Shown here in pieces: positions 1 through 7,449 of a stretch of 10,017 bases of DNA. This DNA comes from Oscillospiraceae bacterium (GTDB lineage Bacteria > Bacillota_A > Clostridia > Oscillospirales > Oscillospiraceae): the NCBI GenBank assembly GCA_017396725.1, contig JAFQLA010000221.1:1-10017 (forward strand), in the 5' to 3' direction. The notes under the pieces were generated by a model that saw nothing but the letters and a program-made list of their open reading frames with translations, was not told where the DNA came from and did no database searches. The stretch's first letter is position 1, and every line of letters starts with the position of its first letter. The translations under genes were made by a program, and so were the position numbers.

Positions 1-1
1 A

Positions 2-139
2 TTGGATGAGGCCATTGACGGCGGCAAAACTTTCACCAAAGAGCAGCAGGGTTGGGCAGAGCTTCTTCTCCTCTATCTCAACACCGCCTCCGATGAGCGC
101 TGGCTGCTCCCCCAATCCCCCGCCGAAATGACGCAATAA
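2..139 (+). CDS. C-terminal end of an unidentified protein (partial)
   Basis: An open frame runs from the left edge to a TAA at 137-139 and gives the last 45 residues of a protein, including GKTFTKEQQGWAELL and ending SPAEMTQ. It is rich in Glu, Leu and Trp and looks soluble and helical, with no membrane segment. The frame is judged real because its stop sits exactly at the base of a strong intrinsic terminator, as a genuine gene end would. It converges on ysxC. I do not recognise the family. The pattern of FTKEQQ followed by W and Leu-rich helix is faintly like helical C-termini of several unrelated families, but that is too little for a call. The 5' part lies outside the window. Confidence 0.55.
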   Translation: MDEAIDGGKTFTKEQQGWAELLLLYLNTASDERWLLPQSPAEMTQ

Positions 140-175
140 AAAAAGAACGGATGCATCAGCATCCGTTCTTTTTTT
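138..175. terminator. Bidirectional rho-independent terminator between convergent genes
   Basis: A perfect 17-bp inverted repeat occupies 138-154 and 159-175 with a 4-base loop (ATCA). The GC-richer core GAACGGATGC/GCATCCGTTC is flanked by seven A on the left and seven T on the right, so a U-tract follows the stem on either strand. The stop codon of the plus-strand gene (137-139) and that of ysxC (174-176, minus) both overlap the ends of the structure. One element therefore ends both transcription units with no spare intergenic DNA. Confidence 0.95.
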
Positions 176-770
176 ATTCTCTTTCACAAGCCGACATCAG
201 AAGAGAGATGACCTGATCCTTTCCATCCCCCTTTTCGGCGGAGAAAGGCACCAAAGCCTCGTCTTCAGAAAGCTGCAGGGTCTCGCGGATCAGATCCATA
301 GCGGGCTGGATCTGGCTCTTTTTCAACTTATCCACCTTGTTGGCCACCACGATCATGGGGCAGCCTGTGGCGCGGAAAAACTCACACATGGTGCAGTCAT
401 CCGCCGTAGGCTTGTGGCGGGCATCCACAATAAGAACACCCAGCGTAATAAGACCGGGAGAGTGGAAATAGGATTCCATGAGTCTCCCCCACCGATCCCG
501 CTCCGCCTTGCTGACCTTGGCATAACCGTAGCCGGGCAGGTCTACAAGATAGAGCTTGGAATCGATCTTGAAATAGTTGATCTGCGTGGTCTTGCCGGGA
601 GACGCGCCCACGCGCGCAAAGTTCTTGCGGTTCAAAAGACGGTTGATGCAGGAGGATTTGCCCACATTGGAGCGGCCGGCAAAGGCCATCTGCGGCAGTC
701 CATCGCGGACAAACTGCCTCGGCTCGGTAGCCGAGAGGATAAACTCCGCTTTATTGAAATTTACTGCCAT
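174..770 (-). CDS. ysxC: Ribosome biogenesis GTP-binding protein YsxC/EngB
   Basis: This is a TRAFAC-class GTPase of the EngB/YihA/YsxC family, which in other bacteria acts late in 50S ribosomal subunit assembly and is generally essential. All G motifs are visible (numbering from the chosen Met): G1 GRSNVGKSS at 32-40, G2 GKTT at 59-62, G3 DLPGYGYAKV from 77, G4 NKVD at 144-147 and G5 SAEKG at 177-181. The length of 198 aa is normal. Two ATGs lie two codons apart, at 776 and 770. The AGAGAGGG Shine-Dalgarno abuts the first with no spacer but sits 6 bases before the second, so 770 is preferred; starting at 776 would add Met-Ser. It follows the lon stop by 14 bases and is the last gene of the cluster, as in Bacillus subtilis, where lonA precedes ysxC. 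Cotranscription with lon is inferred. Confidence 0.96.
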   Translation of the reverse strand: MAVNFNKAEFILSATEPRQFVRDGLPQMAFAGRSNVGKSSCINRLLNRKNFARVGASPGKTTQINYFKIDSKLYLVDLPGYGYAKVSKAERDRWGRLMESYFHSPGLITLGVLIVDARHKPTADDCTMCEFFRATGCPMIVVANKVDKLKKSQIQPAMDLIRETLQLSEDEALVPFSAEKGDGKDQVISLLMSACERE

Positions 771-784
771 ACTCATCCCTCTCT

Positions 785-3181
785 TTACTGACGAAGCACA
801 GAATCCTGCTTGCTCTCCGTCTTTTCCACCAGGTTATACTGCGCAGTGCTGACTTCCGCCGCCTGCGCGCCCACGATAGCTTCTGCCAAAACAGCGTCGA
901 TAGTCTCCACGCTCACAAACTTCAGCGCTTCGCGAACGGTGGGATCGATCTCTTCCAGATCCTTTACATTTTCCTTGGGGATGATCACCGTGGTGATCTT
1001 ATTGCGCTTGGCGGCCATGGTCTTTTCCTTCAGCCCGCCAATGGCAAGCACATTGCCCCGCAGCGTCACTTCACCGGTCATGGCGATATCACCGCGGACA
1101 GCGCGGCCGGTAAGAGCGGAAAGCATAGCGGTGGTGATGGCAATACCCGCGGAGGGTCCGTCCTTGGGAACGGCGCCTTCGGGGAAATGCACATGGATAT
1201 CCTTGGTCTTATAGAAATCCTTTTCGATGCCCAGCTTATCGGCACGGCTGCGCAGGCAGCTGAGAGCGGCCTTGCAGGATTCCTGCATCACTTCGCCAAG
1301 GTTACCCGTCAGTTCCAGCTTGCCGCTGCCATCCATAACATTGACTTCCACCTTGAGAAGTTCACCGCCCACCTGCGTCCAGGCAAGGCCGTTTACAATG
1401 CCGACTTCATCCTTCAAGCTGGCATTATCGTCCTGATAACGGATGATACCAAGGTAATCTTTCAGGTTGGAAGCTGTAATGCTGATCCGCTTTACACCCT
1501 CTTCTACAAGGCGCATTGCAGACTTGCGGCACACCTTTGCGAGCTGACGTTCCAGCTTACGCACACCGGATTCTCTGGTATAGCCGGAGATCATCAGCCG
1601 CAGCGCTTCATCGCTGATGCGAAGCTGCGCTTTCTTCAACCCGTGCTCTTTAAGCTGCTTGGGGAAAAGATGACGCTTGGCGATCTGCAGCTTTTCCTCA
1701 TCGGTATAGCTGGAAAGCTCAATCACTTCCATGCGGTCCAGCAGAGGCTTGGGAATGGTCTCAGTGGTATTGGCGGTGGTGATGAAAAGCACACGGCTGA
1801 GATCCACGGGGATCTCAAGGAAGTGGTCACGGAAAGCATAGTTCTGCTCGCTGTCCAGCACTTCCAGCAGGGCCGAACCGGGGTCGCCGCGCTGATCGCT
1901 GCACATCTTGTCGATCTCGTCCAGCACCAGAAGAGGATTCATGGACTTGCTGCGGATCATAGCCTCAATAATGCGGCCGGGCATGGCGCCTATGTAAGTC
2001 TTGCGGTGGCCGCGGATATCCGCCTCATCACGCACGCCGCCCAAAGAAAGACGGGCCATTTTACGGTTCACGGCCTTTGCAACGGAAATAGCGATAGAGG
2101 TTTTACCTACACCGGGAGGGCCGACGAGGCAGATGATCTGGCCCTTGGCATCGGGATTGATCTGCTTGACGGCAATAAACTCAAGGATGCGCTCTTTTAC
2201 TTTCTGCAGACCGTAGTGCTCCGCGTCCAGAATCTTGCGGGCAAGACCCACATCGGCGCGCTCCTTGGTCTGGGTGTTCCAGGGCATATCCAGGCAGGTA
2301 TCGAGATAATTTCGGATCACAGCCGCTTCCGCGCTGCCAAAGGGCTGCTTGGAAAGACGGTCGATCTCATGGATAAGCTGCTTCTGTACACTTTCTTCCA
2401 GCTTGAGTTCCTTCACCTTGCGGCGGTATTCGCCGATCTCATCTTCATCCTCTTCCCCCAGTTCCTGCTGGATGAGGTTGATCTGATTGCGAAGGATCTG
2501 CTCTTTCTGAGAGGTGGCAAACTGCTCGCGCAGCTTATCTTCCATGGAGCGCTCAAAGGTCAGCACCTGGATCTCGCGGGAGAGCATGGTGTTGAGCTTC
2601 TTCAAACGCGTAAGGGGCCGCATTTCTTCCAGGATAGCCTGTTTATCGGTATGGCGGAGATTGATGTTCTGGCAGATAAAGTCTGCCAGAGCGCCAAGAT
2701 CCTTGCAGTCAAGAGCCTTGGCCAGCATCTCATTCTGCACATTGCCGGCCAGGGTAGCATACTCGCTGAAAAGGCCATAGGACTGGCGCAGCAGCGCCTC
2801 TTCCTTGGCGGTGAGCGGCTTGTCGCTTTCCACTTCTTCAATAAGCTCGATATTGGCCTGCAGGAAGGGATCGGTCTGCCACAAACGCTTGATGCGGGCG
2901 CGGTTGGTACCCGTCACCATCACGCGGACTGCGCTTTCGGAAATACGCAGGATCTGGCAGATATGGGCTACCGTGCCGATGCTGTAAATATCGTTCACAC
3001 CGGGCATTGCCGTGCCGATCTCCTTCTGGGTCACCAGAAAGATATTCTGATCGGTCTCCATGGCCAGTTCCAGCGCCTTGACGGAGATCGCACGCTCTAC
3101 ATCAAAGCTCATGGTGGAACGGGGGAAAACCGTCAGGCCGCGCAAAGCAAGCACGGGAATATTCAAAGTCAAATTATCCAT
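785..3181 (-). CDS. lon: ATP-dependent protease La (Lon, LonA type)
   Basis: This is a cytoplasmic AAA+ serine protease that degrades misfolded and selected regulatory proteins. The order is typical of LonA: an N-terminal substrate-binding domain beginning [13 protein letters not shown] near residue 8, a charged coiled-coil stretch around 180-290, an AAA+ module with Walker A GPPGVGKT at 354-361 and Walker [11 protein letters not shown] with Asp421/Glu422, then the S16 protease domain. The Ser/Lys dyad is present as Ser677 in PKDGPSAG and Lys718 in GGLKEK. The length of 798 aa is close to E. coli Lon. The frame extends upstream to a TTG at 3223, but ATG 3181 has GAGGA five bases before it and starts at the usual place, so I use it. 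A terminator-like hairpin lies just upstream (3208-3236). ysxC follows after 14 bases. No inactivating changes are seen. Confidence 0.98.
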   Translation of the reverse strand: MDNLTLNIPVLALRGLTVFPRSTMSFDVERAISVKALELAMETDQNIFLVTQKEIGTAMPGVNDIYSIGTVAHICQILRISESAVRVMVTGTNRARIKRLWQTDPFLQANIELIEEVESDKPLTAKEEALLRQSYGLFSEYATLAGNVQNEMLAKALDCKDLGALADFICQNINLRHTDKQAILEEMRPLTRLKKLNTMLSREIQVLTFERSMEDKLREQFATSQKEQILRNQINLIQQELGEEDEDEIGEYRRKVKELKLEESVQKQLIHEIDRLSKQPFGSAEAAVIRNYLDTCLDMPWNTQTKERADVGLARKILDAEHYGLQKVKERILEFIAVKQINPDAKGQIICLVGPPGVGKTSIAISVAKAVNRKMARLSLGGVRDEADIRGHRKTYIGAMPGRIIEAMIRSKSMNPLLVLDEIDKMCSDQRGDPGSALLEVLDSEQNYAFRDHFLEIPVDLSRVLFITTANTTETIPKPLLDRMEVIELSSYTDEEKLQIAKRHLFPKQLKEHGLKKAQLRISDEALRLMISGYTRESGVRKLERQLAKVCRKSAMRLVEEGVKRISITASNLKDYLGIIRYQDDNASLKDEVGIVNGLAWTQVGGELLKVEVNVMDGSGKLELTGNLGEVMQESCKAALSCLRSRADKLGIEKDFYKTKDIHVHFPEGAVPKDGPSAGIAITTAMLSALTGRAVRGDIAMTGEVTLRGNVLAIGGLKEKTMAAKRNKITTVIIPKENVKDLEEIDPTVREALKFVSVETIDAVLAEAIVGAQAAEVSTAQYNLVEKTESKQDSVLRQ

Positions 3182-3207
3182 AGGTTCCTCGTTTCTTTCT
3201 AAGGGAA

Positions 3208-3236
3208 AAAGAAGGGACGGCAAGCGCCCCTTCTTT
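3208..3236 (-). terminator. Terminator-like hairpin between clpX and lon (attenuator candidate)
   Basis: Read on the minus strand, AAAGAAGGGGCG pairs with CGTCCCTTCTTT across a 5-base loop (CTTGC). This is a 12-bp stem with one G-U wobble. The 3' arm runs into a T-rich tract (TTCTTTTT) and the 5' side is A-rich, as in an intrinsic terminator. It lies 9 bases after the clpX stop and 26 bases before the lon ATG. Because only those 26 bases, holding the lon Shine-Dalgarno, separate it from lon, lon must be expressed by readthrough or from a promoter inside clpX. The stem is seen; partial termination is inferred. Confidence 0.7.
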
Positions 3237-3245
3237 CATTTTGCA

Positions 3246-4541
3246 TCAGGATGCGGATTCCGCATCATCGGATTCACCGCTGCCGCCTTCAGCAGCTTCG
3301 GTTTCTTCCTTCTTTACGCGCAGAAGCTCGGGCTCTGCTTCGCCGCGGGCGCATTCCGCCGTAATGATCACCTTGGTGATGGTGGGGTCGGAGGGAATAT
3401 CAAACATGATCTGCTGCAGGATGCCTTCCATCACAGCGCGCAGACCGCGGGCGCCGATATTGCGCTCGATAGCACGGTCAGCCACCACTTCCAAAGCTTC
3501 AGGGGTAAATTCCAGCTCCACATCATCGTAAGAGAAGAGAGCGGAATACTGTTTCACCAGCGCGTTCTTGGGCTCGGTGAGGATACGGATCAGATCCTCG
3601 CGCTTGAGATCCTGCAAAGGCGCGATCACGGGAAGACGACCCACCAACTCGGGGATAATGCCGTACTTCAAAATATCGTGAGGCTGCACCTGCTTAAGGA
3701 CCTTACCGATATCGCGATCCTTCTTGGAGGCGATAGCCGCGCCGAAGCCGATGCTCTTTTGATCCAGACGGCGTTCGATGATCTTATCAATCCCGTCAAA
3801 TGCACCGCCGCAGATAAAGAGGATGTTCTTGGTATTGATCTGGATGAATTCCTGATGGGGGTGCTTGCGGCCACCCTGAGGAGGCACATTGGCAACGGTA
3901 CCTTCCAGGATCTTCAAAAGAGCCTGCTGCACGCCTTCACCGGATACATCGCGGGTGATGGAAGTGTTTTCGCTCTTACGGGCGATCTTATCGATCTCGT
4001 CCACATAGATAATGCCGCGCTCTGCCAGCTCCACATCGAAATCGGCAGCCTGCAGAAGACGGAGGAGAATATTCTCCACATCGTCGCCCACATAGCCGGC
4101 TTCGGTAAGGGTGGTTGCGTCCGCAATGGCAAAGGGCACTTCCAGAACGCGGGCCAGTGTCTGGGCAAAAAGGGTTTTGCCGCTGCCGGTGGGACCGATC
4201 ATCAGGATGTTGCTCTTCTGCAGCTCCACATCGCTCTCGCCGCCAAAGAAGATCCGCTTATAATGATTGTAAACAGAGACGGAAAGGGCGATTTTCGCTT
4301 CCTCCTGCCCTACCACATACTGATCCAGGACCTCCTTGATCTCACGGGGTGTGGGCAGCGTCTCAGGAACCTCACCGTAGGAGGCGGGTTCTTCTTCATA
4401 GCCGTCACTCAGCACATTGACACAAAGATGCACGCACTCATCGCAGATCCGGACACCGGGGCCCTGGATCATGCGGTAGACCTGATCTTCTGTCTTGCCG
4501 CAGAATGAACAGCGGATGGCCTTCTTGCCTTCGTCGCTCAT
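3246..4541 (-). CDS. clpX: ClpX, ATP-dependent unfoldase subunit of ClpXP
   Basis: This hexameric AAA+ unfoldase recognises substrates, unfolds them and feeds them to ClpP. The N-terminal zinc-binding domain has Cys11, Cys14, Cys33 and Cys36 (CSFC and CDEC). The AAA+ core shows Walker A GPTGSGKT at 116-123, pore-1 loop GYVG at 149-152, Walker B YVDEIDK around 179-185, pore-2 RKS at 188-190, and the ClpP-docking IGF tripeptide at 264-266 within KSIGFGA. The sensor-2 motif [12 protein letters not shown] is also present. The 431 aa end in a Glu/Ser-rich acidic tail, a little longer than usual and probably disordered. The start is supported by GAGGT six bases before the ATG. It begins 13 bases after the clpP stop, so the two subunits of one protease are encoded together. 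All catalytic features are intact. Confidence 0.99.
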   Translation of the reverse strand: MSDEGKKAIRCSFCGKTEDQVYRMIQGPGVRICDECVHLCVNVLSDGYEEEPASYGEVPETLPTPREIKEVLDQYVVGQEEAKIALSVSVYNHYKRIFFGGESDVELQKSNILMIGPTGSGKTLFAQTLARVLEVPFAIADATTLTEAGYVGDDVENILLRLLQAADFDVELAERGIIYVDEIDKIARKSENTSITRDVSGEGVQQALLKILEGTVANVPPQGGRKHPHQEFIQINTKNILFICGGAFDGIDKIIERRLDQKSIGFGAAIASKKDRDIGKVLKQVQPHDILKYGIIPELVGRLPVIAPLQDLKREDLIRILTEPKNALVKQYSALFSYDDVELEFTPEALEVVADRAIERNIGARGLRAVMEGILQQIMFDIPSDPTITKVIITAECARGEAEPELLRVKKEETEAAEGGSGESDDAESAS

Positions 4542-4554
4542 GCTTATACCTCAG

Positions 4555-5136
4555 TTATCTTTTATAAATCACCTTGTCGATGAGGCCGAATTCCTTGGCC
4601 TCTTCCGCGGTCATGAAATTATCACGCTCGCAGGCGGCAACCACTTCTTCATAGGGCTTGCCGCAGTTGGCAGCCATGATCTCACTCAGGCGCTTCTTGG
4701 TGCGCAGAATAAGATTGGCGTGGATCTCGATATCGGTAGCCTGACCGCGGAAACCGCCCAGAGGCTGATGGATCATCACTTCGGAGTTGGGAAGCGCGAT
4801 GCGCTTGCCCTTGGCACCGGAAGAGAGCAAAAATGCGCCCATGCTGGCTGCCATACCGATGCAGATGGTGGAAACATCGGGCTTGATGTACTGCATGGTA
4901 TCATAGATCGCCATGCCGGCCGTTACGCTGCCGCCGGGACTGTTGATATACATCTGGATATCCTTATCGGGATCCTGTGCTTCCAGATAAAGGAGCTGTG
5001 CCACCACAAGACTTGCGGTGGTATCATTCACTTCTTCACCCAGGAAAATAATACGGTCATTCAGGAGACGGGAAAAAATGTCGTAAGATCTTTCACCGCG
5101 GTTGGTCTGTTCCACGACATACGGCACTAAACTCAT
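4555..5136 (-). CDS. clpP: ClpP, ATP-dependent Clp protease proteolytic subunit
   Basis: This serine peptidase forms a double heptameric chamber and degrades substrates delivered by ClpX or other Clp ATPases. The triad is Ser98 (in [10 protein letters not shown]), His123 (in MIHQPLGG) and Asp172 (in ERDNF), numbered from the chosen start and matching the family's standard spacing. The length of 193 aa is typical. The frame continues upstream to a TTG at 5181, but ATG 5136 is preceded by a full AAGGAGG seven bases away and gives the usual start [11 protein letters not shown]. The start region folds into a hairpin with the AGGAGG in the loop (see the regulatory entry at 5134-5160). It lies between tig and clpX, with a 141-base leader region behind tig that holds further hairpins. 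Confidence 0.99.
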   Translation of the reverse strand: MSLVPYVVEQTNRGERSYDIFSRLLNDRIIFLGEEVNDTTASLVVAQLLYLEAQDPDKDIQMYINSPGGSVTAGMAIYDTMQYIKPDVSTICIGMAASMGAFLLSSGAKGKRIALPNSEVMIHQPLGGFRGQATDIEIHANLILRTKKRLSEIMAANCGKPYEEVVAACERDNFMTAEEAKEFGLIDKVIYKR

Positions 5137-5160
5137 GAGAAAACCTCCTTTTGTCTCACG
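5134..5160 (-). promoter_or_regulatory. clpP ribosome-binding-site hairpin (possible translational control)
   Basis: On the minus strand, CGUGAGA pairs with UCUCAUG (one G-U), then a bulged C, then AAA pairs with UUU, closing a six-base loop that is exactly AGGAGG. The Shine-Dalgarno is thus presented in the loop, while all three bases of the start codon (5136-5134) are in the stem. The pairing is read directly from sequence. A regulatory role, such as temperature-dependent opening of a heat-shock protease mRNA, is inference. The stem is AU-rich and modest, and chance pairing is possible. Confidence 0.45.
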
Positions 5161-5162
5161 CG

Positions 5163-5215
5163 ATATTGCTTCATGTAGCAATATATCATGGTAGCAGAAC
5201 TACCATGATATATTG
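5163..5215 (-). promoter_or_regulatory. Two overlapping hairpins in the tig-clpP intergenic region
   Basis: A perfect 16-bp inverted repeat, CAATATATCATGGTAG at 5179-5194 and its complement at 5200-5215, encloses a 5-base loop. A second perfect 8-bp repeat, ATATTGCT at 5163-5170 and AGCAATAT at 5177-5184, encloses a 6-base loop. The two share 5179-5184, so in RNA they cannot both form fully. No T-tract follows on the minus strand, so this is not a standard terminator in the gene direction. The 62 bases on the tig side (5216-5277) are strongly A/T-rich and could hold a clpP promoter. TATCAT at 5205-5210 resembles a -10 box but has no good -35, so I do not call one. It could be an mRNA processing or stabilising element, or a DNA operator. 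Confidence 0.6.
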
Positions 5216-5277
5216 TGTCATTTTTTTAAACTTTTCAGAAATATTTTGAAATTTTCTCAGTTTGCCGTGAAAGGAGA

Positions 5278-6633
5278 TTATTCCTCAGTCTTTTCTTCGG
5301 TCTTTTCTTCTTCCTTGGCAGCCTTCTTGGTGCTCTTCTTTGCGGCAGCCTTCTTTTCAGGCAGAACAGCGATGGCGCTGTCAACAACAACAGCGATAGC
5401 CTTGTCCTTCATAACGCCTTCCTTGACCTGTTCGGGAGCAAGGTACTTCTTTACGGTTTCCAGTTCCATGCCGTAACGGGAAGCAACGTTAGCGTATTCA
5501 GCTTCGATGTCTTCTTCGGTAACTTCGATGTTTTCAGCCTTGATGATAGCTTCCAGAGCCAGATCCAGACGAACCTGTGCCAGAGCGGGAGCTGCAGCTT
5601 CTTCCTTCAGCTTAGCTTCGTCGCTGCCGGTGAACTTGAGGTAATCTTCATAGCGCATGCCGGAAGAGAGAAGCTGGTTCTTGAAGTTGTTCATGAAGGT
5701 TTCGATCTGAGCGTCCACCATAGCCTGGGGAACTTCGCACTCGATGTTGTCAGCAACCTTGCGCATGAGGATATCTTCGAAAGCGCGCTTGCCGGCTTCT
5801 TCATGTTCAGCGGTGAGCTTCTTCTTGATGTCAGCCTTGAGTTCCTTCAGGGTTTCGAATTCGGAAACATCCTTAGCGAATTCGTCATCGATTTCGGGAG
5901 TTTCCTTGGTCTTGACTTCGTTGACCTTAACATGGAAAACAACTGCCTTGCCGGCCAGATCTGCAACATAATCTTCGGGGAAGGTGATGTCAAGATCCTT
6001 TTCTTCACCGGCGTTCATGCCGATAAGCTGGGTTTCAAAACCGGGAACGAAGTTGCCGGAACCGATTTCCAGTTCGAAGTTTTCGCCCTTGCCGCCTTCG
6101 AATGCAACGCCGTTGTCGAAGCCTTCGAAGTCGATCACTGCAACGTCACCCTTCTTTACAGCGCGTTCTACGGGAACGAGGCGGGTGTTGCGTTCAGCCA
6201 TTTCAGCCAGACGGGCGTTAACGTCAGCTGCCATGATCTTCACTTCATCCTTGGGAGCTTCCAGGCCCTTGTACTGGCCCAGCTTAACTTCGGGATATAC
6301 AGCAACAACTGCGGTGAAGGAGAAACCTTCTTCGGAAACATCGCCCAGCTGGACTTCGGGATAACCGACTACCTGCAGACCTTCAGCTTCAACAGCCTGA
6401 ACATAGGCTTCGGGCATAGCGATATTGATAGCTTCTTCATAGAAAACGCCCTTGCCGTACATGCCTTCGATCACCTTGCGGGGAGCCTTACCGGGACGGA
6501 AACCAGAGACCTTAATGGTACCGCGCATCTTCTGATATGCCTTATTAACGGCAGCTTCAAATTCAGCAGCGCCGACTTCTACGGTCATGGTGACCATGTT
6601 CTTCTCGTTTCTCTCGATGTTTTTTACACTCAT
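5278..6633 (-). CDS. tig: Trigger factor, ribosome-associated chaperone and prolyl isomerase
   Basis: This protein docks at the ribosomal exit tunnel and shelters nascent chains; its middle domain is an FKBP-type peptidyl-prolyl isomerase. The ribosome-binding signature GFRPGKAP is at 44-51 in the N-terminal domain. The FKBP-like domain follows at roughly 150-245 (GDVAVIDFEGF through GFETQLIGM and FPEDY), then the long helical C-terminal chaperone domain. The protein has 451 aa, slightly longer than common homologues, because it ends in about 29 residues rich in Lys, Ala and Glu with a tandem KTEE KTEE, probably a disordered tail. The start is supported by GGAGGA seven bases before the ATG. 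A promoter is proposed 52-80 bases upstream. Codon use looks strongly biased (GAA, GCT, TTC), fitting high expression. It is the first gene of the tig-clpP-clpX-lon-ysxC cluster. Confidence 0.98.
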   Translation of the reverse strand: MSVKNIERNEKNMVTMTVEVGAAEFEAAVNKAYQKMRGTIKVSGFRPGKAPRKVIEGMYGKGVFYEEAINIAMPEAYVQAVEAEGLQVVGYPEVQLGDVSEEGFSFTAVVAVYPEVKLGQYKGLEAPKDEVKIMAADVNARLAEMAERNTRLVPVERAVKKGDVAVIDFEGFDNGVAFEGGKGENFELEIGSGNFVPGFETQLIGMNAGEEKDLDITFPEDYVADLAGKAVVFHVKVNEVKTKETPEIDDEFAKDVSEFETLKELKADIKKKLTAEHEEAGKRAFEDILMRKVADNIECEVPQAMVDAQIETFMNNFKNQLLSSGMRYEDYLKFTGSDEAKLKEEAAAPALAQVRLDLALEAIIKAENIEVTEEDIEAEYANVASRYGMELETVKKYLAPEQVKEGVMKDKAIAVVVDSAIAVLPEKKAAAKKSTKKAAKEEEKTEEKTEE

Positions 6634-6684
6634 TATTATTTCCTCCGTTCAGCGCAGTAAATATACATACCAGCGCAATTATGT

Positions 6685-6713
6685 ATTTTAACAGATATTA
6701 GTGGAAATTTCCA
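6685..6713 (-). promoter_or_regulatory. Proposed sigma-A promoter of tig
   Basis: On the minus strand, TGGAAA (6713-6708, 4 of 6 to TTGACA) is followed by a 17-base spacer and TAAAAT (6690-6685, 5 of 6 to TATAAT). The spacer ends in TGT, giving an extended -10 TG motif. Transcription would begin about 7 bases further on, leaving a leader of roughly 45 bases before the tig ATG. It sits between the stop of the phosphoesterase gene and tig, where a new transcription unit is expected. This is a sequence match only. Confidence 0.5.
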
Positions 6714-6730
6714 TAGTTTTTTCCACTAAT
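6697..6730. repeat. 11-bp inverted repeat around the tig -35 box
   Basis: ATTAGTGGAAA (6697-6707) and TTTCCACTAAT (6720-6730) are perfect inverted repeats separated by 12 bases. A nested palindrome TGGAAATTTCCA lies at 6702-6713. One arm contains the TAG stop of the phosphoesterase gene, and the loop holds the proposed -35 of tig. As RNA it is a stem-loop without a good U-tract, so it would be a weak terminator. As DNA it is placed like an operator. The TTAG...CTAA ends recall CIRCE, but the inner bases do not match it, so HrcA control is not claimed. Confidence 0.55.
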
Positions 6731-7412
6731 CACAAATTTTTTTGGGGATAAATTTCAGATAATCCGCTGCAATCAGCGAAAAATCGATCCCCTCATGCAC
6801 ACCTTCCAGTGCGCGCTTATGTGTGGGGCCGTGAAGGTGCCCGTAACAGCAGCGTTTCACTCCCGCTTTCTGCAGCGCCGCCATCACCTCCGGGCATCGG
6901 TAGCCCTGATACAAAGGCGGGTAATGCAAAAAGCACAGGATCTCCTTCTCCCCTGCCGCCGCAAGCGAGGTTTCCAGACGCATCACTTCGCGGTTGAGGA
7001 CTTTTTCATCGTGGGCCTGCTGATCTTCTTCATAGAACCAGCCGCGGGTGCCGCAGATGGCGTAATCCCCGTAGAAAAAGCAGTTATTGAAAAGGATATC
7101 AATGTTGTCGATCCCGTTGGCAGAAAAGAACTGACGCATCTTGGTGGCGGTATTCCACCAGTAATCGTGGTTTCCCTTGAGAATGATCTTTCTGCCGGGC
7201 AGCGAATCGATAAACAAGAAGTCCTGCAGCGATTCCTCCAGCGAGCTTCCCCAGGAGAGATCGCCGCAAAGCACCGTTACATCATCGTCACTGAGCTGCG
7301 CGAAGGCATCCCTGAGCCGCTCCACATGGTTGGCCCACGCCGGGCCGAACACATCCATGGGCTTATTGGACGCAAGCGACAAATGCAGATCTCCGATGGC
7401 ATAGAGCGCCAT
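6726..7412 (-). CDS. Calcineurin-like metallophosphoesterase
   Basis: This is a 228-aa enzyme of the binuclear metallophosphoesterase superfamily. The five metal-binding or catalytic blocks appear in order: GDLHL at 7-11 (Asp8, His10), GDLSWG at 50-55 (Asp51), GNHDYWW at 80-86 (Asn81, His82), LHYPP with His163, and GHLHG at 191-195 (His192, His194). There is no signal peptide or membrane segment, so it is cytoplasmic. It resembles the compact bacterial group annotated only as predicted phosphohydrolase (I recall COG1768). The substrate is unknown and cannot be read from sequence. The ATG has AAGGAG seven to ten bases upstream. It lies 37 bases after thrC and is probably cotranscribed with it. 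Its TAG stop lies inside the inverted repeat at the tig promoter. Function beyond phosphoester hydrolysis is not assigned. Confidence 0.92.
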   Translation of the reverse strand: MALYAIGDLHLSLASNKPMDVFGPAWANHVERLRDAFAQLSDDDVTVLCGDLSWGSSLEESLQDFLFIDSLPGRKIILKGNHDYWWNTATKMRQFFSANGIDNIDILFNNCFFYGDYAICGTRGWFYEEDQQAHDEKVLNREVMRLETSLAAAGEKEILCFLHYPPLYQGYRCPEVMAALQKAGVKRCCYGHLHGPTHKRALEGVHEGIDFSLIAADYLKFIPKKICD

Positions 7413-7449
7413 AGCCTCTCTCCTTTCTTAAAATTCCTCTCAGGCGCGA

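Noticed and set aside
1187..3202. A 671-codon plus-strand open frame lying wholly opposite lon
   Set aside because: It is a shadow of lon codon bias. It has no recognisable domain or supported ribosome-binding site, and the minus-strand frame encodes a complete Lon with all catalytic motifs.
3182..3223. Upstream TTG start that would lengthen Lon by 14 residues
   Set aside because: It begins inside the terminator-like hairpin and has no good Shine-Dalgarno, while ATG 3181 has GAGGA at proper spacing and the family-typical N-terminus.
3060..4508. A 482-codon plus-strand open frame opposite clpX and the start of lon
   Set aside because: Same reason: it spans two genuine genes antisense, has low-complexity His/Leu/Gly-rich composition and no known motif.
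5137..5181. Upstream TTG start that would lengthen ClpP by 15 residues
   Set aside because: ATG 5136 has a full AAGGAGG and gives the standard 193-aa protein with triad numbering Ser98/His123/Asp172.
5200..5227. Plus-strand terminator formed by the 16-bp dyad followed by seven T
   Set aside because: No plus-strand gene ends there, and four bases separate the stem from the T run, so a terminator role in that direction has no context.
5137..5277. CtsR or CIRCE heat-shock operator upstream of clpP
   Set aside because: I looked for the GGTCAAA tandem heptads and for TTAGCACTC-N9-GAGTGCTAA and saw neither here or upstream of tig.
6651..6676. Direct repeat CAGCGCA flanking the tig leader
   Set aside because: It is only seven bases twice, with no further structure; probably chance.
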